Shown: positions 27,842 through 38,295, numbered from the stretch's first letter. The stretch: 64,000 nt of DNA from Hyphomicrobiales bacterium (GCA_900471815.1 UICE01000001.1:62001-126000), one strand, 5' to 3'. Translations and numbers: made by a program. The notes: generated by a model not told the origin, from the sequence alone.

Positions 27842-29497
27842 ATGACTTCGCGCCCAAACACCCATATCGAACTGACCCCCGAATTGATCGCGGCGGCAGC
27901 AGAGGCCAAAGCTTGGCCCTTCGAAGAGGCGCAGAAGATTGTCAAACGCTACCAGAAGACCGGATATCCAGAGACGGTTCTTTTCGAAACTGGTTACGGC
28001 CCTTCCGGCTTGCCGCATATCGGCACATTCGGTGAAGTTGCTCGCACTACTATGGTGCGGCATGCCTTCCGGGTTTTGACCAATGACACCGTGAAAACGA
28101 AACTTTTGTGCTTCTCCGACGATATGGATGGTATGCGCAAGATACCGGACAATGTGCCGGACCCGTCAATGCTGCAACCTCACCTGCATAAGCCGCTGTC
28201 ATCGGTCCCTAATCCCTATGGCGGTGACTATAAGAGCTTCGCTGACCATAACAACGTCATGCTGTGCCGGTTTCTCGATACGTTCGGCTTCGATTACGAA
28301 TTTGCCAGCGCAACTGAATATTACAAGGATGGCCGCTTTGATGAGGTCTTGCTGCGCGCCGTCGAACGCTATGATGACATAATGAAGGTCATGTTGCCGA
28401 CACTTGGTGAAGAGCGTCAGGCAACTTACAGCCCATTCCTGCCAATTTCGCCAACAAGCGGGCGGGTTCTCTATGTGCCGATGAAGAAGGTTGACGCGAA
28501 GAATGGCACGATAACCTTTGACGACGAAAATGGTGAGGAAACGACCCTTTCCGTAACGGGGGGCAACGTCAAGCTGCAATGGAAGCCGGATTTCGGCATG
28601 CGTTGGGCAGCCCTTGGTGTTGATTTTGAGATGTTCGGCAAGGATCATCAAACAAATGCGATTATATATGATCGTATTTGCGAGATACTGGGCGGACGCG
28701 CGCCCGAGCACTTCGTCTACGAATTGTTCCTCGATGATATCGGGCAGAAGATTTCCAAGTCCAAGGGAAATGGCCTCAGCATCGATGAGTGGCTGTCCTA
28801 TGCTCCGACTGAAAGTCTGGGGCTGTACATGTTCCAGAAGCCGCGCACCGCAAAGCGCTTGTATTTTGATGTTATTCCCAAGGCTGTAGACGAGTATTTC
28901 ACGTATCTTTCGGCCTATGAGCGGCAATCATGGAAAGACCGGCTGAATAATCCGGTTTGGCACCTGCACAGCGGTAATCCGCCAACCGTGGAAATGCCTG
29001 TGCCCTTTGCCCTGTTGCTCAATCTCGTCAGCGCATCCAATGCGGATAGCAGCAGCGTTCTTTGGGGATTTATTTCGCGCCACGCCGCAGGTGTTACGCC
29101 GGAGAAAAACCCAGAGCTCGACGCATTGGTGAGCTACGCCATTCGGTACTTCAACGATTTCGTCAAACCCACCAAGAAGTTCCGCATGCCCGATGAGGTA
29201 GAGCGGGTCGCGCTGCAAGAAATGTCGGAAAAATTGTCGACATTGCCGACCGGTGCCGATGGCAATACCATACAGAATGCAATTCTGGATGTTGCGCGTG
29301 CAATAGAGCGTTATCAGGATAACACCAAGAAAAGCCCGGAGGGTGGCCCCGGCGTCGCCGTATCGTTCTTCCAGATGCTCTATGAAGTTCTAATCGGTCA
29401 GGAACGCGGGCCACGTTTTGGTTCATTCGTGGCATTATATGGTATAGAGGAAACACGTGCTTTGATTGCTAAAGCGCTGGCTGGTGAGTTACTCTGA
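27842..29497 (+). CDS. lysS: Lysyl-tRNA synthetase, class I
   Basis: Charges tRNA-Lys. This is the class I enzyme, found in archaea and most alphaproteobacteria in place of the class II form. From ATG 27842 (AGGA upstream) the product has 551 residues. The class I signatures are clear: [11 protein letters not shown] (HIGH motif) near residue 50 and KISKSKGNG (KMSKS) near 305. The frame extends to 27767, but the added residues do not fit the family. The VOC gene follows 23 nt downstream on the same strand. Confidence 0.96.
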   Translation: MTSRPNTHIELTPELIAAAAEAKAWPFEEAQKIVKRYQKTGYPETVLFETGYGPSGLPHIGTFGEVARTTMVRHAFRVLTNDTVKTKLLCFSDDMDGMRKIPDNVPDPSMLQPHLHKPLSSVPNPYGGDYKSFADHNNVMLCRFLDTFGFDYEFASATEYYKDGRFDEVLLRAVERYDDIMKVMLPTLGEERQATYSPFLPISPTSGRVLYVPMKKVDAKNGTITFDDENGEETTLSVTGGNVKLQWKPDFGMRWAALGVDFEMFGKDHQTNAIIYDRICEILGGRAPEHFVYELFLDDIGQKISKSKGNGLSIDEWLSYAPTESLGLYMFQKPRTAKRLYFDVIPKAVDEYFTYLSAYERQSWKDRLNNPVWHLHSGNPPTVEMPVPFALLLNLVSASNADSSSVLWGFISRHAAGVTPEKNPELDALVSYAIRYFNDFVKPTKKFRMPDEVERVALQEMSEKLSTLPTGADGNTIQNAILDVARAIERYQDNTKKSPEGGPGVAVSFFQMLYEVLIGQERGPRFGSFVALYGIEETRALIAKALAGELL

Positions 29498-29520
29498 TCG
29501 GAGTTCATTTGGAGACGTGA

Positions 29521-29904
29521 ATGATTGACCATACCGGGATAATCGTCAGCGATTTCGAGCAGAGTAAAAAGTTCTACGCCAATACGCTGGCTACAATCGG
29601 ATACACGTTGATTACCGAAATCCCGGCTTCGATCACCGGCGATGCCGACGTCGCCGGTTTCGGCGAGAATGGTAAACCTGATTTTTGGGTGATCAGCGGC
29701 ACACCGAACAAGCCGCCCCTCCACGTGGCCTTTAGAGTGAACAGCCGCGATATTGTCGATGCTTTCCACAAAGCGGGATTAACAGCAGGCGGCAGTGACA
29801 ATGGGCAACCCGGGTTACGGCTTCACTACCATCCAAACTACTACGCGGCGTTCATTCGTGATGCCGACGGGCACAATATCGAAGCCGTATGCCACCTGCC
29901 TTGA
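29521..29904 (+). CDS. VOC-family glyoxalase-like protein
   Basis: A 127-residue single-module-pair VOC protein: HTGIIVSDFEQSKKFYANTL at the start, HVAFRVNSRDIVDAFHKAG in the middle and AAFIRDADGHNIEAVCH at the end, where glutamate and histidines typically bind metal. GGAG lies upstream of ATG. It probably shares a transcript with lysS. The substrate is unknown. It converges with the nuclease-like gene, 4 nt away. Confidence 0.9.
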   Translation: MIDHTGIIVSDFEQSKKFYANTLATIGYTLITEIPASITGDADVAGFGENGKPDFWVISGTPNKPPLHVAFRVNSRDIVDAFHKAGLTAGGSDNGQPGLRLHYHPNYYAAFIRDADGHNIEAVCHLP

Positions 29905-29908
29905 GACA

Positions 29909-30787
29909 TTAATGTGGGGCGGGCGGAAACGGAGCGTCGGGAGAGGTAAGTGGCGGGGGTGCGACGGGATTTTCAATGATCTCGGGTGTTTCTGCCGGCT
30001 GAGGCAGCGGCAGTTCCGTGTCCGTTGGTAAGGATGGCGGCGCACTGCCGAACATACCAAGCTTTTGCTCCTGGGCTTTTTTCATCATCTCAACCGCAGG
30101 CGTACCGTCTTGGGCACGCGCCCAGCCATTTGACACGAGCCAATCGGCAATATCCATACTTCCCAGCTTGCATTCTGTTGCAATCAGTTCATCCGAGGGC
30201 TGCCCCGGTACGTTGCACTCGATTGCGCGTGAGCGCAGCCAATTGCGCAAGGCAGTGCGCGCAGCCATCCCACAGGGCCAATCAACGCCATCGGCATTGC
30301 AGGTTTCTTCAATAGCCGGCGCATTTATCCCCTTAAGTGAAATCTTGTATCCGGATACTTCGATGTCGCCTGCACTTGTCGCGACAGGCCGGTAAAGCAA
30401 GGCCGGTTTTGCGGTATCGTCCACTGCCACAGGTGCGGGGGGTGGAGCAGGAGGCGTAGCCTGACCGATATCGCTTAAAGGCTGGCGGGGAGCTATGCGC
30501 TCCAATGGTCCCACCTTCGTGGGAGCAGTGCCATCATCCGGATCCACCTGACGCAGAGGAAGCTGATCAATGGTTGATTGAGCCTCATCTTGTGGGGCTG
30601 GTTGATCCTGCTCTGGCGAAGCTCCGCTCTGCATTTCGGCCGGCAGCTCAAAATCCTCGACAGCAGCACTCACTTCCTGATCCGACGCAATGGTTGACTC
30701 AAGCGCTCCATGGAAGGGTGCAATGAAGGAATAAGCCAGCGCCAGCGCGACCAGACTGGTCAGGATATAGAGCGGTATCTGGCGCAT
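29909..30787 (-). CDS. Membrane-anchored thermonuclease (SNase)-like protein
   Basis: A 292-residue protein with an N-terminal hydrophobic anchor (about 5-25). A long Pro/Gln/Asp-rich linker (about 45-130) is followed by a staphylococcal-nuclease-like domain (about 140-245: YKISLKGINAPAIEETC, WPCGMAARTALRNWL, GSMDIADWLVSNGWAR) and a Pro-rich tail. The canonical active-site arginine before the G-I-D-A-P-E loop is replaced, and the loop reads G-I-N-A-P-A, so it may not cleave nucleic acid. It starts 12 nt after the S24 repressor-like gene and is probably in its operon. Confidence 0.82.
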   Translation of the reverse strand: MRQIPLYILTSLVALALAYSFIAPFHGALESTIASDQEVSAAVEDFELPAEMQSGASPEQDQPAPQDEAQSTIDQLPLRQVDPDDGTAPTKVGPLERIAPRQPLSDIGQATPPAPPPAPVAVDDTAKPALLYRPVATSAGDIEVSGYKISLKGINAPAIEETCNADGVDWPCGMAARTALRNWLRSRAIECNVPGQPSDELIATECKLGSMDIADWLVSNGWARAQDGTPAVEMMKKAQEQKLGMFGSAPPSLPTDTELPLPQPAETPEIIENPVAPPPLTSPDAPFPPAPH

Positions 30788-30799
30788 GAGTGCGAATTC

Positions 30800-31441
30800 C
30801 TATTGGCTCGCCCAAAGGATACGCGCAATCCAATCAATATGGGCTGCGTCAAAAGTCCTGTTTGTATGCTCGGGATTCATTGACTGTAGTTCTATTGTCC
30901 GAGGCGTCTGACGTGAAAGAATTTTTGCCATGACTTCGCCGTCCTTGGTTCGAACAACCACACGGTCACCCCGCCTTATAGCTGCGCCGGGCGCCACGAT
31001 GATTGTATCGCCATCCCGGTAAAGAGGCAGCATTGAGTCCCCCGACACTTCAAGCGCATAGACCGCATCGTCCGGCCCGATAGGAAATTCCACCACATCC
31101 CATCCCTGGCCGACAGGAAAGCCGCCATCGTCGAAAAATCCGCCTGCACCAGCTTGCGCGAAACCCAGAAGCGGGATGGATCGCATCGCTGCGCCAGCAG
31201 CATTGAATGCTTTTCCGTGCACTAGCGTCATGAACTCATCCAGAGAAGCGCCAGTTGCTTCCATGATCTTTGCCAGTGACTCGGTTGAGGGCCAGCGCGC
31301 GCGGCCATCCGCAGCATATCGCTTGGATTTGTTGAATGTCGTTGGGTCAAGGCCGGCACGCTTCGCCAATCCGGACACGGAAAGAGAATGACGTTGAGCC
31401 AGCGCATCGATGGCCGCCCATATGCGGTCATGTGAAAACAT
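30800..31441 (-). CDS. HTH / S24-peptidase-domain transcriptional repressor
   Basis: A LexA/CI-like regulator of about 213 residues. The N-terminal helix-turn-helix (about 18-45: LSVSGLAKRAGLDPTTFNKSK) is of CI type. An A-G rich linker (FAQAGAGGFF, about 94-103) could be the self-cleavage site. The S24 domain has Ser136 in SGDSMLPLYRDGD and Lys173 in GEVMAKIL, the catalytic pair. The frame starts at TTG 31453, but ATG 31441 (MFSHDRIWAA) has GGA upstream and fits. Conserved relatives are chromosomal in Hyphomicrobiales, so it is not necessarily phage-derived. Confidence 0.9.
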   Translation of the reverse strand: MFSHDRIWAAIDALAQRHSLSVSGLAKRAGLDPTTFNKSKRYAADGRARWPSTESLAKIMEATGASLDEFMTLVHGKAFNAAGAAMRSIPLLGFAQAGAGGFFDDGGFPVGQGWDVVEFPIGPDDAVYALEVSGDSMLPLYRDGDTIIVAPGAAIRRGDRVVVRTKDGEVMAKILSRQTPRTIELQSMNPEHTNRTFDAAHIDWIARILWASQ

Positions 31442-31575
31442 GGACATATCCAAGTAAAAGGAAAAAATACCTTGAACATGATTTTAAGCGGCACCTTAAC
31501 AAAAGTCGAGAGAAATTACGGAAAACTTTCTTATTCCGCTTATTCAAACCGCCATTATTCCATTATTCTAGAAAA

Positions 31576-31603
31576 GGCGGGAACCGTTCAAACGGTCCCC
31601 GCC
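31576..31603 (-). terminator. Intrinsic terminator of the beta-oxidation operon
   Basis: On the minus strand a GGCGGGGACCGT / ACGGTTCCCGCC stem of about 12 bp with one mismatch and a short loop is followed by TTTTCT. It begins 6 nt after the FadJ stop codon. Confidence 0.85.
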
Positions 31604-31609
31604 TTGATA

Positions 31610-33829
31610 CTAAGCGGCTTTCTTTGTCTTTGCCGCAGGATAGGGATTGAAGCGCTCGTAAAACGTATCGCCCTTTTCGGCCATATCGAGCAAGAGCTTT
31701 GGAGCTTTGAATTGCGCTCCATATTTCCGCTGCAGACCTTTGGCGATCTCAACGAACTTCGCTGCGCCGATACCGTCAATATATGACAGCGTTCCACCCG
31801 TATAAGGAGCAAAGCCGAAGGCCAAAATGGAGCCAACATCTGCCTCGCGCGGATCGGTAACGATCCCCTCCTCCATCACGCGTGCCGCTTCCAGAGCGAT
31901 CGTTACAAGGAAACGCTGTTTAAGCACTTCAACGTCGATCTTATCGGCATCCTGTTGCGGATAGAGTGTCTTCAACTCCGGCCACAAATGTTTTTTCGCA
32001 GGCTTGGCAGGATAGTCGTAGAAGCCCTTGCCATTTTTGCGGCCACGACGATCATATTTATCAACCAGCGTATTGATCAGCTCTACGTGACGCGGGTCGA
32101 CCGCCTTGGGGCCAAGATCAGCAAGCGTCGCCTTCAGGATTTTCTGAGCAAGATCGATTGCCGTTTCATCGCCGAGAGCCAATGGGCCAACGGGCATGCC
32201 TGCCATGCGAGCCGCATTCTCGATCATTGCTGGAGGAACGCCCTCAATCAGCATGTTGTAGGACTCTGACATGTACCGCAGGACGCAGCGATTGACGTAG
32301 AACCCACGGGTATCGTTGACGACAATGGGCGTCTTCTTGATAGCGCGCACATAATCGAGCGCCACGGCAAGCGCCTTTTCGGAGGTTTTCTTGCCCATAA
32401 TGACCTCCACCAGCATCATCTTGTCGACGGGCGAGAAGAAATGAATGCCGATAAAGTTTTTTGGCCGGACAGAAACTTTTGCTAGACCAGTAATGGGAAG
32501 CGTCGAAGTGTTTGACGCGAAAACAGCGCCGGGTTTAAGCACGGCCTCGGCCTTTTCCGTCACGACCCGTTTCACTTCACGATCTTCAAACACCGCCTCG
32601 ATAACAAGGTCAGCACCATCAAGATCGGCATAGTCCGACGAGGTGGTGATCAGGTCGAGAAGCGCCTCTTTATCCTGAGCAGTCGCTTTGCCCTTTTGTA
32701 CTTCCTTGGTAATCAGATCAGCAGAGTGAGCCTTACCCTTCTCCGCGGCTTCAACGCTTTGATCGATAAGAACGACAGGAATGCCGGCTTTCGCGGTAAC
32801 ATAGGCAATACTTGCCCCCATGAAACCAGCGCCGACAACGCCGACCTTCTTGAATTTCGTGGGCTTCACATCGTCAGGACGGCGCGCGCCCTTGTTCAAC
32901 TCCTGCAGGGAGATGAACAGCGAGCGGATCATCATGCTTGCTTCAGTCGTCTGCAAAATTTTCGTGAAGTAGCGCTGTTCGATCTTGAGAGCAGTATCGA
33001 AGGGGACGAGCAGACCTTCATAGACCGATTTCAGGATCGAGGCGGCACCGGGATAATTGCCATAGGTTTCACGGCGCAAAATAGCCGTGGCGGCTGGCCA
33101 CAGATTAGCACCGGCGGCAGAATAGATTGCCCCACCTGGCAGTTTGAAGCCTTTTTCGTCCCATGGCTGCACCGGCTTCAAGCCGTCCTTGATCATCTTC
33201 TTGGCGGCTTCGACCAGTTTCTTGGCCGGAGCAATTTCATGCACCAATCCCATAGCCTTGGCGCGCGATGCAGTCAGGCTTGAGCCAGTTGTCATCATCT
33301 GCAAGGCATCTTGCTGATTGGTCAGGCGCGGGACGCGCTGCGTTCCGCCGGCACCGGGGAAAATACCGACCTTGACTTCAGGCAAAGCCATCTTGACCGA
33401 AGGATCGTCAGAAACCACGCGGCCATGGCAAGCGAGCGACATTTCAAAAGCACCGCCCATGCAAGTGCCATTGATCGCCGAAACCCAGGGCTTGCCCGAT
33501 GTTTCGAGTTTGCGGAACAGCCCGCCCATTTTGCCTGTCGTTTCGAAAAGCAGCTCTACTGCTTTTTGAGGATCTTTTGCTTTCTCGTCCTGAAAGAGCT
33601 GGAACATGCGCTTGAGCATGGTCAAATCCGCACCGCCAGAGAACGTATCTTTGCCGGATGTGATCACAGCGCCCTTGATCGCAGCATCACCTGCAACCTT
33701 GTCGACGATGGCATCCAGTTCCTTCATGACCTCTTCTGTGAAGACGTTCATGGATTTGTCGGGCATGTCCCAAGTGACGAGAGCAATACCATCTGCATCG
33801 ACGTCGAATTTGAAGTTTGTATAAGTCAT
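31610..33829 (-). CDS. fadJ: 3-hydroxyacyl-CoA dehydrogenase / enoyl-CoA hydratase (FadJ/FadB-type)
   Basis: A bifunctional beta-oxidation enzyme of 739 residues. The N-terminal crotonase domain (about 1-200) has SGKDTFSGGADLTML and GTCMGGAFEMSLACHGR. The NAD-binding dehydrogenase domain (about 310-500) has VGVVGAGFMGASIAYVTA and FASNTSTLPIT, with the catalytic histidine in NFIGIHFFSPVDKM. The C-terminal dehydrogenase domain (about 500-700) follows. ATG 33829 is set by GGAGAGAG upstream. It is the last gene of the operon, 11 nt after the thiolase, and a terminator follows. Confidence 0.95.
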   Translation of the reverse strand: MTYTNFKFDVDADGIALVTWDMPDKSMNVFTEEVMKELDAIVDKVAGDAAIKGAVITSGKDTFSGGADLTMLKRMFQLFQDEKAKDPQKAVELLFETTGKMGGLFRKLETSGKPWVSAINGTCMGGAFEMSLACHGRVVSDDPSVKMALPEVKVGIFPGAGGTQRVPRLTNQQDALQMMTTGSSLTASRAKAMGLVHEIAPAKKLVEAAKKMIKDGLKPVQPWDEKGFKLPGGAIYSAAGANLWPAATAILRRETYGNYPGAASILKSVYEGLLVPFDTALKIEQRYFTKILQTTEASMMIRSLFISLQELNKGARRPDDVKPTKFKKVGVVGAGFMGASIAYVTAKAGIPVVLIDQSVEAAEKGKAHSADLITKEVQKGKATAQDKEALLDLITTSSDYADLDGADLVIEAVFEDREVKRVVTEKAEAVLKPGAVFASNTSTLPITGLAKVSVRPKNFIGIHFFSPVDKMMLVEVIMGKKTSEKALAVALDYVRAIKKTPIVVNDTRGFYVNRCVLRYMSESYNMLIEGVPPAMIENAARMAGMPVGPLALGDETAIDLAQKILKATLADLGPKAVDPRHVELINTLVDKYDRRGRKNGKGFYDYPAKPAKKHLWPELKTLYPQQDADKIDVEVLKQRFLVTIALEAARVMEEGIVTDPREADVGSILAFGFAPYTGGTLSYIDGIGAAKFVEIAKGLQRKYGAQFKAPKLLLDMAEKGDTFYERFNPYPAAKTKKAA

Positions 33830-33840
33830 ATTCTCTCTCC

Positions 33841-35049
33841 TCAAACGCGTTCGATGATGGTTGCAGTGCCCATACCAGCGCCGATGCATAGGGTTACCAG
33901 CGCGATATTCAGATCGCGGCGCTCAAGTTCGTCAAGAACCGTGCCAAGGATCATTGCGCCTGTTGCGCCGAGTGGATGGCCCATGGCAATCGCGCCGCCA
34001 TTGACGTTGATCTTGTCACGCGGAATGTCGAATGCCTGCATGTAACGCAGAACGACAGCGGCAAAGGCTTCGTTGAGCTCAAACAGATCGATGTCCGAGA
34101 TTTTCATCTTGGCGCGCTTCAACAACTTCTCTGTCACATCGACAGGACCAGTCAACATCAGAGCCGGATCAGAACCTATATTGGCAAATGCTCGGATGCG
34201 GGCACGCGGTTTGGCCGATAGCGCCTTACCAGCACTCTTGGAGCCAAGAAGAACACCGGCGGCACCATCAACAATACCGGATGAATTACCGGCATGATGC
34301 ACGTGATTTATAGTTTCAACTTCCGGATGGGCCTGAATGCCGACAGCATTAAAACCGCCCATTTCGCCGGGCATGACAAAGGAAGGATTGAGCGATGCCA
34401 AAGCCTGCATATCTGTTGTTGGACGCATATGCTCGTCATGGTCCAGGATTGTCAGACCGTTGACATCCTTGATGTTCAGGACGGAATTCTTGAAATAACC
34501 CTTCTTCCAGGCTTCGCCCGCACGCTTCTGACTCTCGACAGCGTATGCATCGACATCATCGCGGGTGAAACCATATTTCGTGGCGATAAGATCGGCCGAG
34601 ACGCCCTGAGGCATAAAATAGCCCGGCAAGCCGACTGACGGATCCATATACCAGGCACCGCCGGACATGCCCATTCCGACGCGTGACATGGATTCAACGC
34701 CGCCGGCGATAACGATATCATCTGCGCCTTGCACAATCTTGGCCGCAGCAAAATTTACTGCATCGAGGCCGGAAGCGCAGAAACGCGATATCTGCATGCC
34801 TGGAGCTTTGAAATCATACCCGGCTTCAAAAGCGGAAGAGCGAGGGATAACAGCGCCAGCTTCGCCGACCGGATCGACGCAGCCATAAATGATATCGTCC
34901 ACCAGGCCAGTGTCCAACCCATTGCGGTCACGCAAGGCTTCGAGAACATGCGCACCAAGGCGAACGGCAGGAACCTCATGCAGGCTGCCATCTTTCTTGC
35001 CCTTGCCACGCGGTGTGCGGACGTGATCGTAAATATATGCGTCGGCCAT
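33841..35049 (-). CDS. fadA: Acetyl-CoA C-acyltransferase (thiolase)
   Basis: Cleaves 3-ketoacyl-CoA with CoA to acetyl-CoA and a shortened acyl-CoA. It has 402 residues. Nucleophile Cys91 sits in SRFCASGLDA. The second half has HHAGNSSGIVDGAAG, the histidine loop NVNGGAIAMGHPLGATGA and the C-terminal cysteine in VTLCIGAGMG. GGGAG precedes ATG. It lies 27 nt after an acyl-CoA dehydrogenase and 11 nt before fadJ, the normal thiolase-hydratase/dehydrogenase pairing. Confidence 0.95.
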   Translation of the reverse strand: MADAYIYDHVRTPRGKGKKDGSLHEVPAVRLGAHVLEALRDRNGLDTGLVDDIIYGCVDPVGEAGAVIPRSSAFEAGYDFKAPGMQISRFCASGLDAVNFAAAKIVQGADDIVIAGGVESMSRVGMGMSGGAWYMDPSVGLPGYFMPQGVSADLIATKYGFTRDDVDAYAVESQKRAGEAWKKGYFKNSVLNIKDVNGLTILDHDEHMRPTTDMQALASLNPSFVMPGEMGGFNAVGIQAHPEVETINHVHHAGNSSGIVDGAAGVLLGSKSAGKALSAKPRARIRAFANIGSDPALMLTGPVDVTEKLLKRAKMKISDIDLFELNEAFAAVVLRYMQAFDIPRDKINVNGGAIAMGHPLGATGAMILGTVLDELERRDLNIALVTLCIGAGMGTATIIERV

Positions 35050-35076
35050 AATATACTCCCTGTTGCTACCGCAGGC

Positions 35077-36249
35077 TCAAAGGCTGCGGGCGATCAAAAG
35101 CTTCATGATTTCGTTGGTGCCGCCATAAATCCGCTGGACGCGAGCGTCACGGAACATGCGGGCGATTGGATATTCATTCATATAGCCGTAGCCACCATGT
35201 AGCTGGAGGCACTCATCCACGACCTTGTTTTGCAGGTCTGTCAGCCAATATTTGGCCATCGAGGCTGTCACCGGATCAAGCCCGCCATTTACATGCCGCT
35301 CAACACAATGATTGTAGAACACCCGGCCTATCGTTGCTTCGGTTTTTAATTCCGCTAGCTTGAACTGGGTGTTCTGGAACTCGATCACAGCCTTGCCGAA
35401 GGCTTTACGCTCCTTCACATAGTCACTGGTAATTGCAATGGCGCGTTCCGCCATGGCAATGGCAGTACCGCCAATTTGCAACCGTTCCTGCGGCAATTGC
35501 TGCATTAGCTGGACAAATCCCTGTCCTTCTTCAGTGCCCAAAAGATTGGATGTCGGTACCCGCACCTCGTTGAAGAACAGCTCGGATGTATCATTGGATT
35601 TCAACCCGACCTTATCGAGGTTACGGCCACGCTCAAAACCCTCCTGCCCGTCAGTCTCAACAATCAGCAGCGAGGTACCTTTGGCGCCCTGAGCCGGATC
35701 AGTCTTGGCGACAACAATGACCAGATTTGCCAATTGACCATTGGTAATAAAGGTCTTTGAACCATTGATGACATAGTGATTGCCATCTTTCTTCGCGCTG
35801 GTCTTAACGCCTTGCAGATCGGAACCTGCACCGGGTTCAGTCATGGCAATAGCGCCGATCAATTCGCCAGTTGCCATTTTTGGCAACCATCTCTGCTTTT
35901 GCTCTTCTGAGCCATAATGCAGGATATAGGGTGCTACGATGGAATTGTGCAGGGCAATGCCAAAGCCATCGACACCGACATGGCTGATCGCTTCGAGAAT
36001 GGCGCTTTCATGGGCGTAGGTACCGCCAGAACCACCATATTCCTCTGGCATAGAGGCGCAGAGAAGCCCGTTTTGGCCTGCCAATTCCCATACGGAACGG
36101 TCAAAAATTTCCTGCTTTTCAAAGCGGTCATAATGCGGCAGGACCTCGGCCTCAAGGAATTTTGCGGCCATTTCCTGCAGCATGACGACGTCGTCAGTTT
36201 TCCATTCAGGCCTTGGAACACCCAACACGTCTTCTGGTCGCACACCCAT
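35077..36249 (-). CDS. Acyl-CoA dehydrogenase
   Basis: A flavoenzyme for the first step of beta-oxidation, 390 residues. It has the acyl-CoA dehydrogenase signatures AIAMTEPGAGSDLQGVKTSA and LQLHGGYGYMNEYPIARMFRDARVQRIYGGTNEI; in the latter region the family carries its catalytic or C-terminal FAD residues. GGGAGG lies upstream of ATG. It is second in the operon. The substrate (straight, branched or aryl) is not clear from sequence; similarity to long-chain and isovaleryl-type enzymes is equally likely. Confidence 0.93.
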   Translation of the reverse strand: MGVRPEDVLGVPRPEWKTDDVVMLQEMAAKFLEAEVLPHYDRFEKQEIFDRSVWELAGQNGLLCASMPEEYGGSGGTYAHESAILEAISHVGVDGFGIALHNSIVAPYILHYGSEEQKQRWLPKMATGELIGAIAMTEPGAGSDLQGVKTSAKKDGNHYVINGSKTFITNGQLANLVIVVAKTDPAQGAKGTSLLIVETDGQEGFERGRNLDKVGLKSNDTSELFFNEVRVPTSNLLGTEEGQGFVQLMQQLPQERLQIGGTAIAMAERAIAITSDYVKERKAFGKAVIEFQNTQFKLAELKTEATIGRVFYNHCVERHVNGGLDPVTASMAKYWLTDLQNKVVDECLQLHGGYGYMNEYPIARMFRDARVQRIYGGTNEIMKLLIARSL

Positions 36250-36315
36250 GACAATCCTCCCGAGATTTGTTAAAGCAGGCCGCGCGACCGCGGCCCGTGG
36301 CTGCGTTGCATCAGC

Positions 36316-38109
36316 TTAGAATGCTTCTGCCGCAAGCGCCATCATTGTATCGGCTCCAGTCTGGATACGTGCCAGATGGGCAGAGGTCTCAGGCATTACA
36401 CGTTCCATGAAATACTTGCCCGTGATCAGCTTGGTTTCGTAAAACGCTTTGTTTTCTGCGCCATCAGCCAATTTGGCATTTGCCGCCTTGGCCATCTGCG
36501 CCCACATATAACCCAGCGACACCAAGCCAAAGAGATGCATGAAATCGGTGGATGCCGCTCCGGCATTGTCCGGATTGGCCATGCCATTTTGCATCAGCCA
36601 CATGGCCGCTGCCTGCAGGTCATTGAGACCTTTTTTCAAATGCTTGGTGTAGAAGGCAAGCTTCTCGTCACCACGATTTTCTTCGCAGAAGTCGCCGACC
36701 TCCTTAAAGAAAGCCATGATAGCGCGGCCGCCATTGGCGCCAAGCTTGCGTCCGACCAAATCCAAGGCCTGAACACCGCTTGCGCCTTCATAGATCATGG
36801 CAATGCGCGCATCGCGGACATATTGGCTCATTCCGTGCTCTTCAATATAGCCATGGCCACCAAAAACCTGCTGTGCCATGACGGCATGCTCAAAACCCTT
36901 GTCCGTCAGAACGCCTTTGAGCACAGGGGTCATCAGGCTGAGAATATCGTCGGCCAACTGCTTTTCCGCTTCGTCTGCGGAGCGATGTGCAACATCGGAT
37001 TTCAATGCAGACCAGAGAATGAAGGCCCGCCCCGCCTCGTTGAACGACTTGATCGTCATAAGGATGCGGCGCACATCAGGATGAACGATAAGTGGATCAG
37101 CCTTTTTATCCGGCGCTTTTGGACCTGTCAGAGAGCGGCCCTGAATACGCTCACGCGCATAAATGGCGGCGTTCTGATAAGCGATCTCGCCAATTGAAAG
37201 GCCCTGCAAGGCAACACCAAGCCGAGCTTCGTTCATCATGGTGAACATGGCGCGCAGGCCCTTGTTCTCGCCACCGATCAAGAAGCCCTTGGCTTCATCA
37301 TAGTTCATCACGCACGTCGAATTGGCGTGAATTCCCATTTTCTCTTCAATGGAACCACAGGAGACGCTATTGCGGGTTCCCGGATTGCCATTATCGTCGA
37401 GATTGAACTTGGGGACAATGAATAGGGATATGCCCTTTACGCCCTCTGGCGCGCCTTCAATGCGAGCGAGTACCAGATGGACAATATTCTCCGCCATATC
37501 GTGCTCGCCAGCGGAAATGAATATTTTCTGTCCTGAAATCTTGTACGAGCCATCGCCATTTGGGACAGCTTTTGTGCGCAACAGTCCAAGATCAGTGCCG
37601 CAATGCGGTTCTGTCAGGTTCATGGTACCGGTCCAGGTGCCGTCAACCATCTTTGGCAGATAGGCTTGCTTTTGCTCATCCGTTCCGTGCGTAAGGATTG
37701 CGGCAATAGCCCCTTGCGTAAGTCCCGGATACATGACCAGCGCCATATTGGCAGAAGCCATATACTCACCAACCGCCACATGGAGCGCGTATGGCAGGCC
37801 CTGCCCACCGAATTCCTGGGGTACAGCCAATCCGACCCAACCACCTTCGCGATACTGATCAAATGCCTGTTTGAAGCCTTTCGGCGTTGTTACCGAACCA
37901 TCGGCATTGCGTACACAGCCTTCCCGGTCGCCCGATTGATTAATTGGGAACAGGGTGTTTTCCGCAAGCTTTGCGCCTTCGCCGAGGATTGCGTCAACGA
38001 TATCCGGCGACGCATCTGCAAATCCTTCAAGATTATTGTAACGCTCAAAACCCAGAACATCATTGAGAACAAAAAGCGTGTCTTCAACGGGCGCGCGGTA
38101 ACTCGGCAT
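36316..38109 (-). CDS. Acyl-CoA dehydrogenase with C-terminal extension (DmdC/FadE5-like)
   Basis: A 597-residue acyl-CoA dehydrogenase of the large class that includes DmdC and phenylacyl/long-chain FadE5-like enzymes. Core motifs are [37 protein letters not shown], and [24 protein letters not shown]. The last 120 or so residues form the extra helical domain of this class. ATG 38109 has TGGAGG upstream; the frame to 38187 would run into the operator palindrome and is rejected. It is the first gene of the four-gene operon. Confidence 0.93.
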   Translation of the reverse strand: MPSYRAPVEDTLFVLNDVLGFERYNNLEGFADASPDIVDAILGEGAKLAENTLFPINQSGDREGCVRNADGSVTTPKGFKQAFDQYREGGWVGLAVPQEFGGQGLPYALHVAVGEYMASANMALVMYPGLTQGAIAAILTHGTDEQKQAYLPKMVDGTWTGTMNLTEPHCGTDLGLLRTKAVPNGDGSYKISGQKIFISAGEHDMAENIVHLVLARIEGAPEGVKGISLFIVPKFNLDDNGNPGTRNSVSCGSIEEKMGIHANSTCVMNYDEAKGFLIGGENKGLRAMFTMMNEARLGVALQGLSIGEIAYQNAAIYARERIQGRSLTGPKAPDKKADPLIVHPDVRRILMTIKSFNEAGRAFILWSALKSDVAHRSADEAEKQLADDILSLMTPVLKGVLTDKGFEHAVMAQQVFGGHGYIEEHGMSQYVRDARIAMIYEGASGVQALDLVGRKLGANGGRAIMAFFKEVGDFCEENRGDEKLAFYTKHLKKGLNDLQAAAMWLMQNGMANPDNAGAASTDFMHLFGLVSLGYMWAQMAKAANAKLADGAENKAFYETKLITGKYFMERVMPETSAHLARIQTGADTMMALAAEAF

Positions 38110-38183
38110 AAGCTTCCTCCAAAACAAAAACGAGTAAAAACAGCACGCAGAGCATCCGTGCTGCCAATATTTCGTACTTCTTA

Positions 38184-38219
38184 GCAAATTTTGACGTTTC
38201 CGTAAACGTCAAAATTTGC
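38184..38219. promoter_or_regulatory. Operator palindrome of the beta-oxidation operon
   Basis: Two perfect 16-nt arms (GCAAATTTTGACGTTT and its complement) flank CCGT. The core TTGACGTTT-N4-AAACGTCAA resembles palindromes reported for MerR-family LiuR regulators of acyl-CoA catabolism. It lies 75 nt before the first operon gene. The same 15-nt half-site recurs before the gene at 47756. Confidence 0.8.
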
Positions 38220-38295
38220 AGGCACTGGCTTTTTTAAAACGGCAGAGCATGTACATCATGATTTGAAATGAACAATGCAAGATCAGAGATACGGA

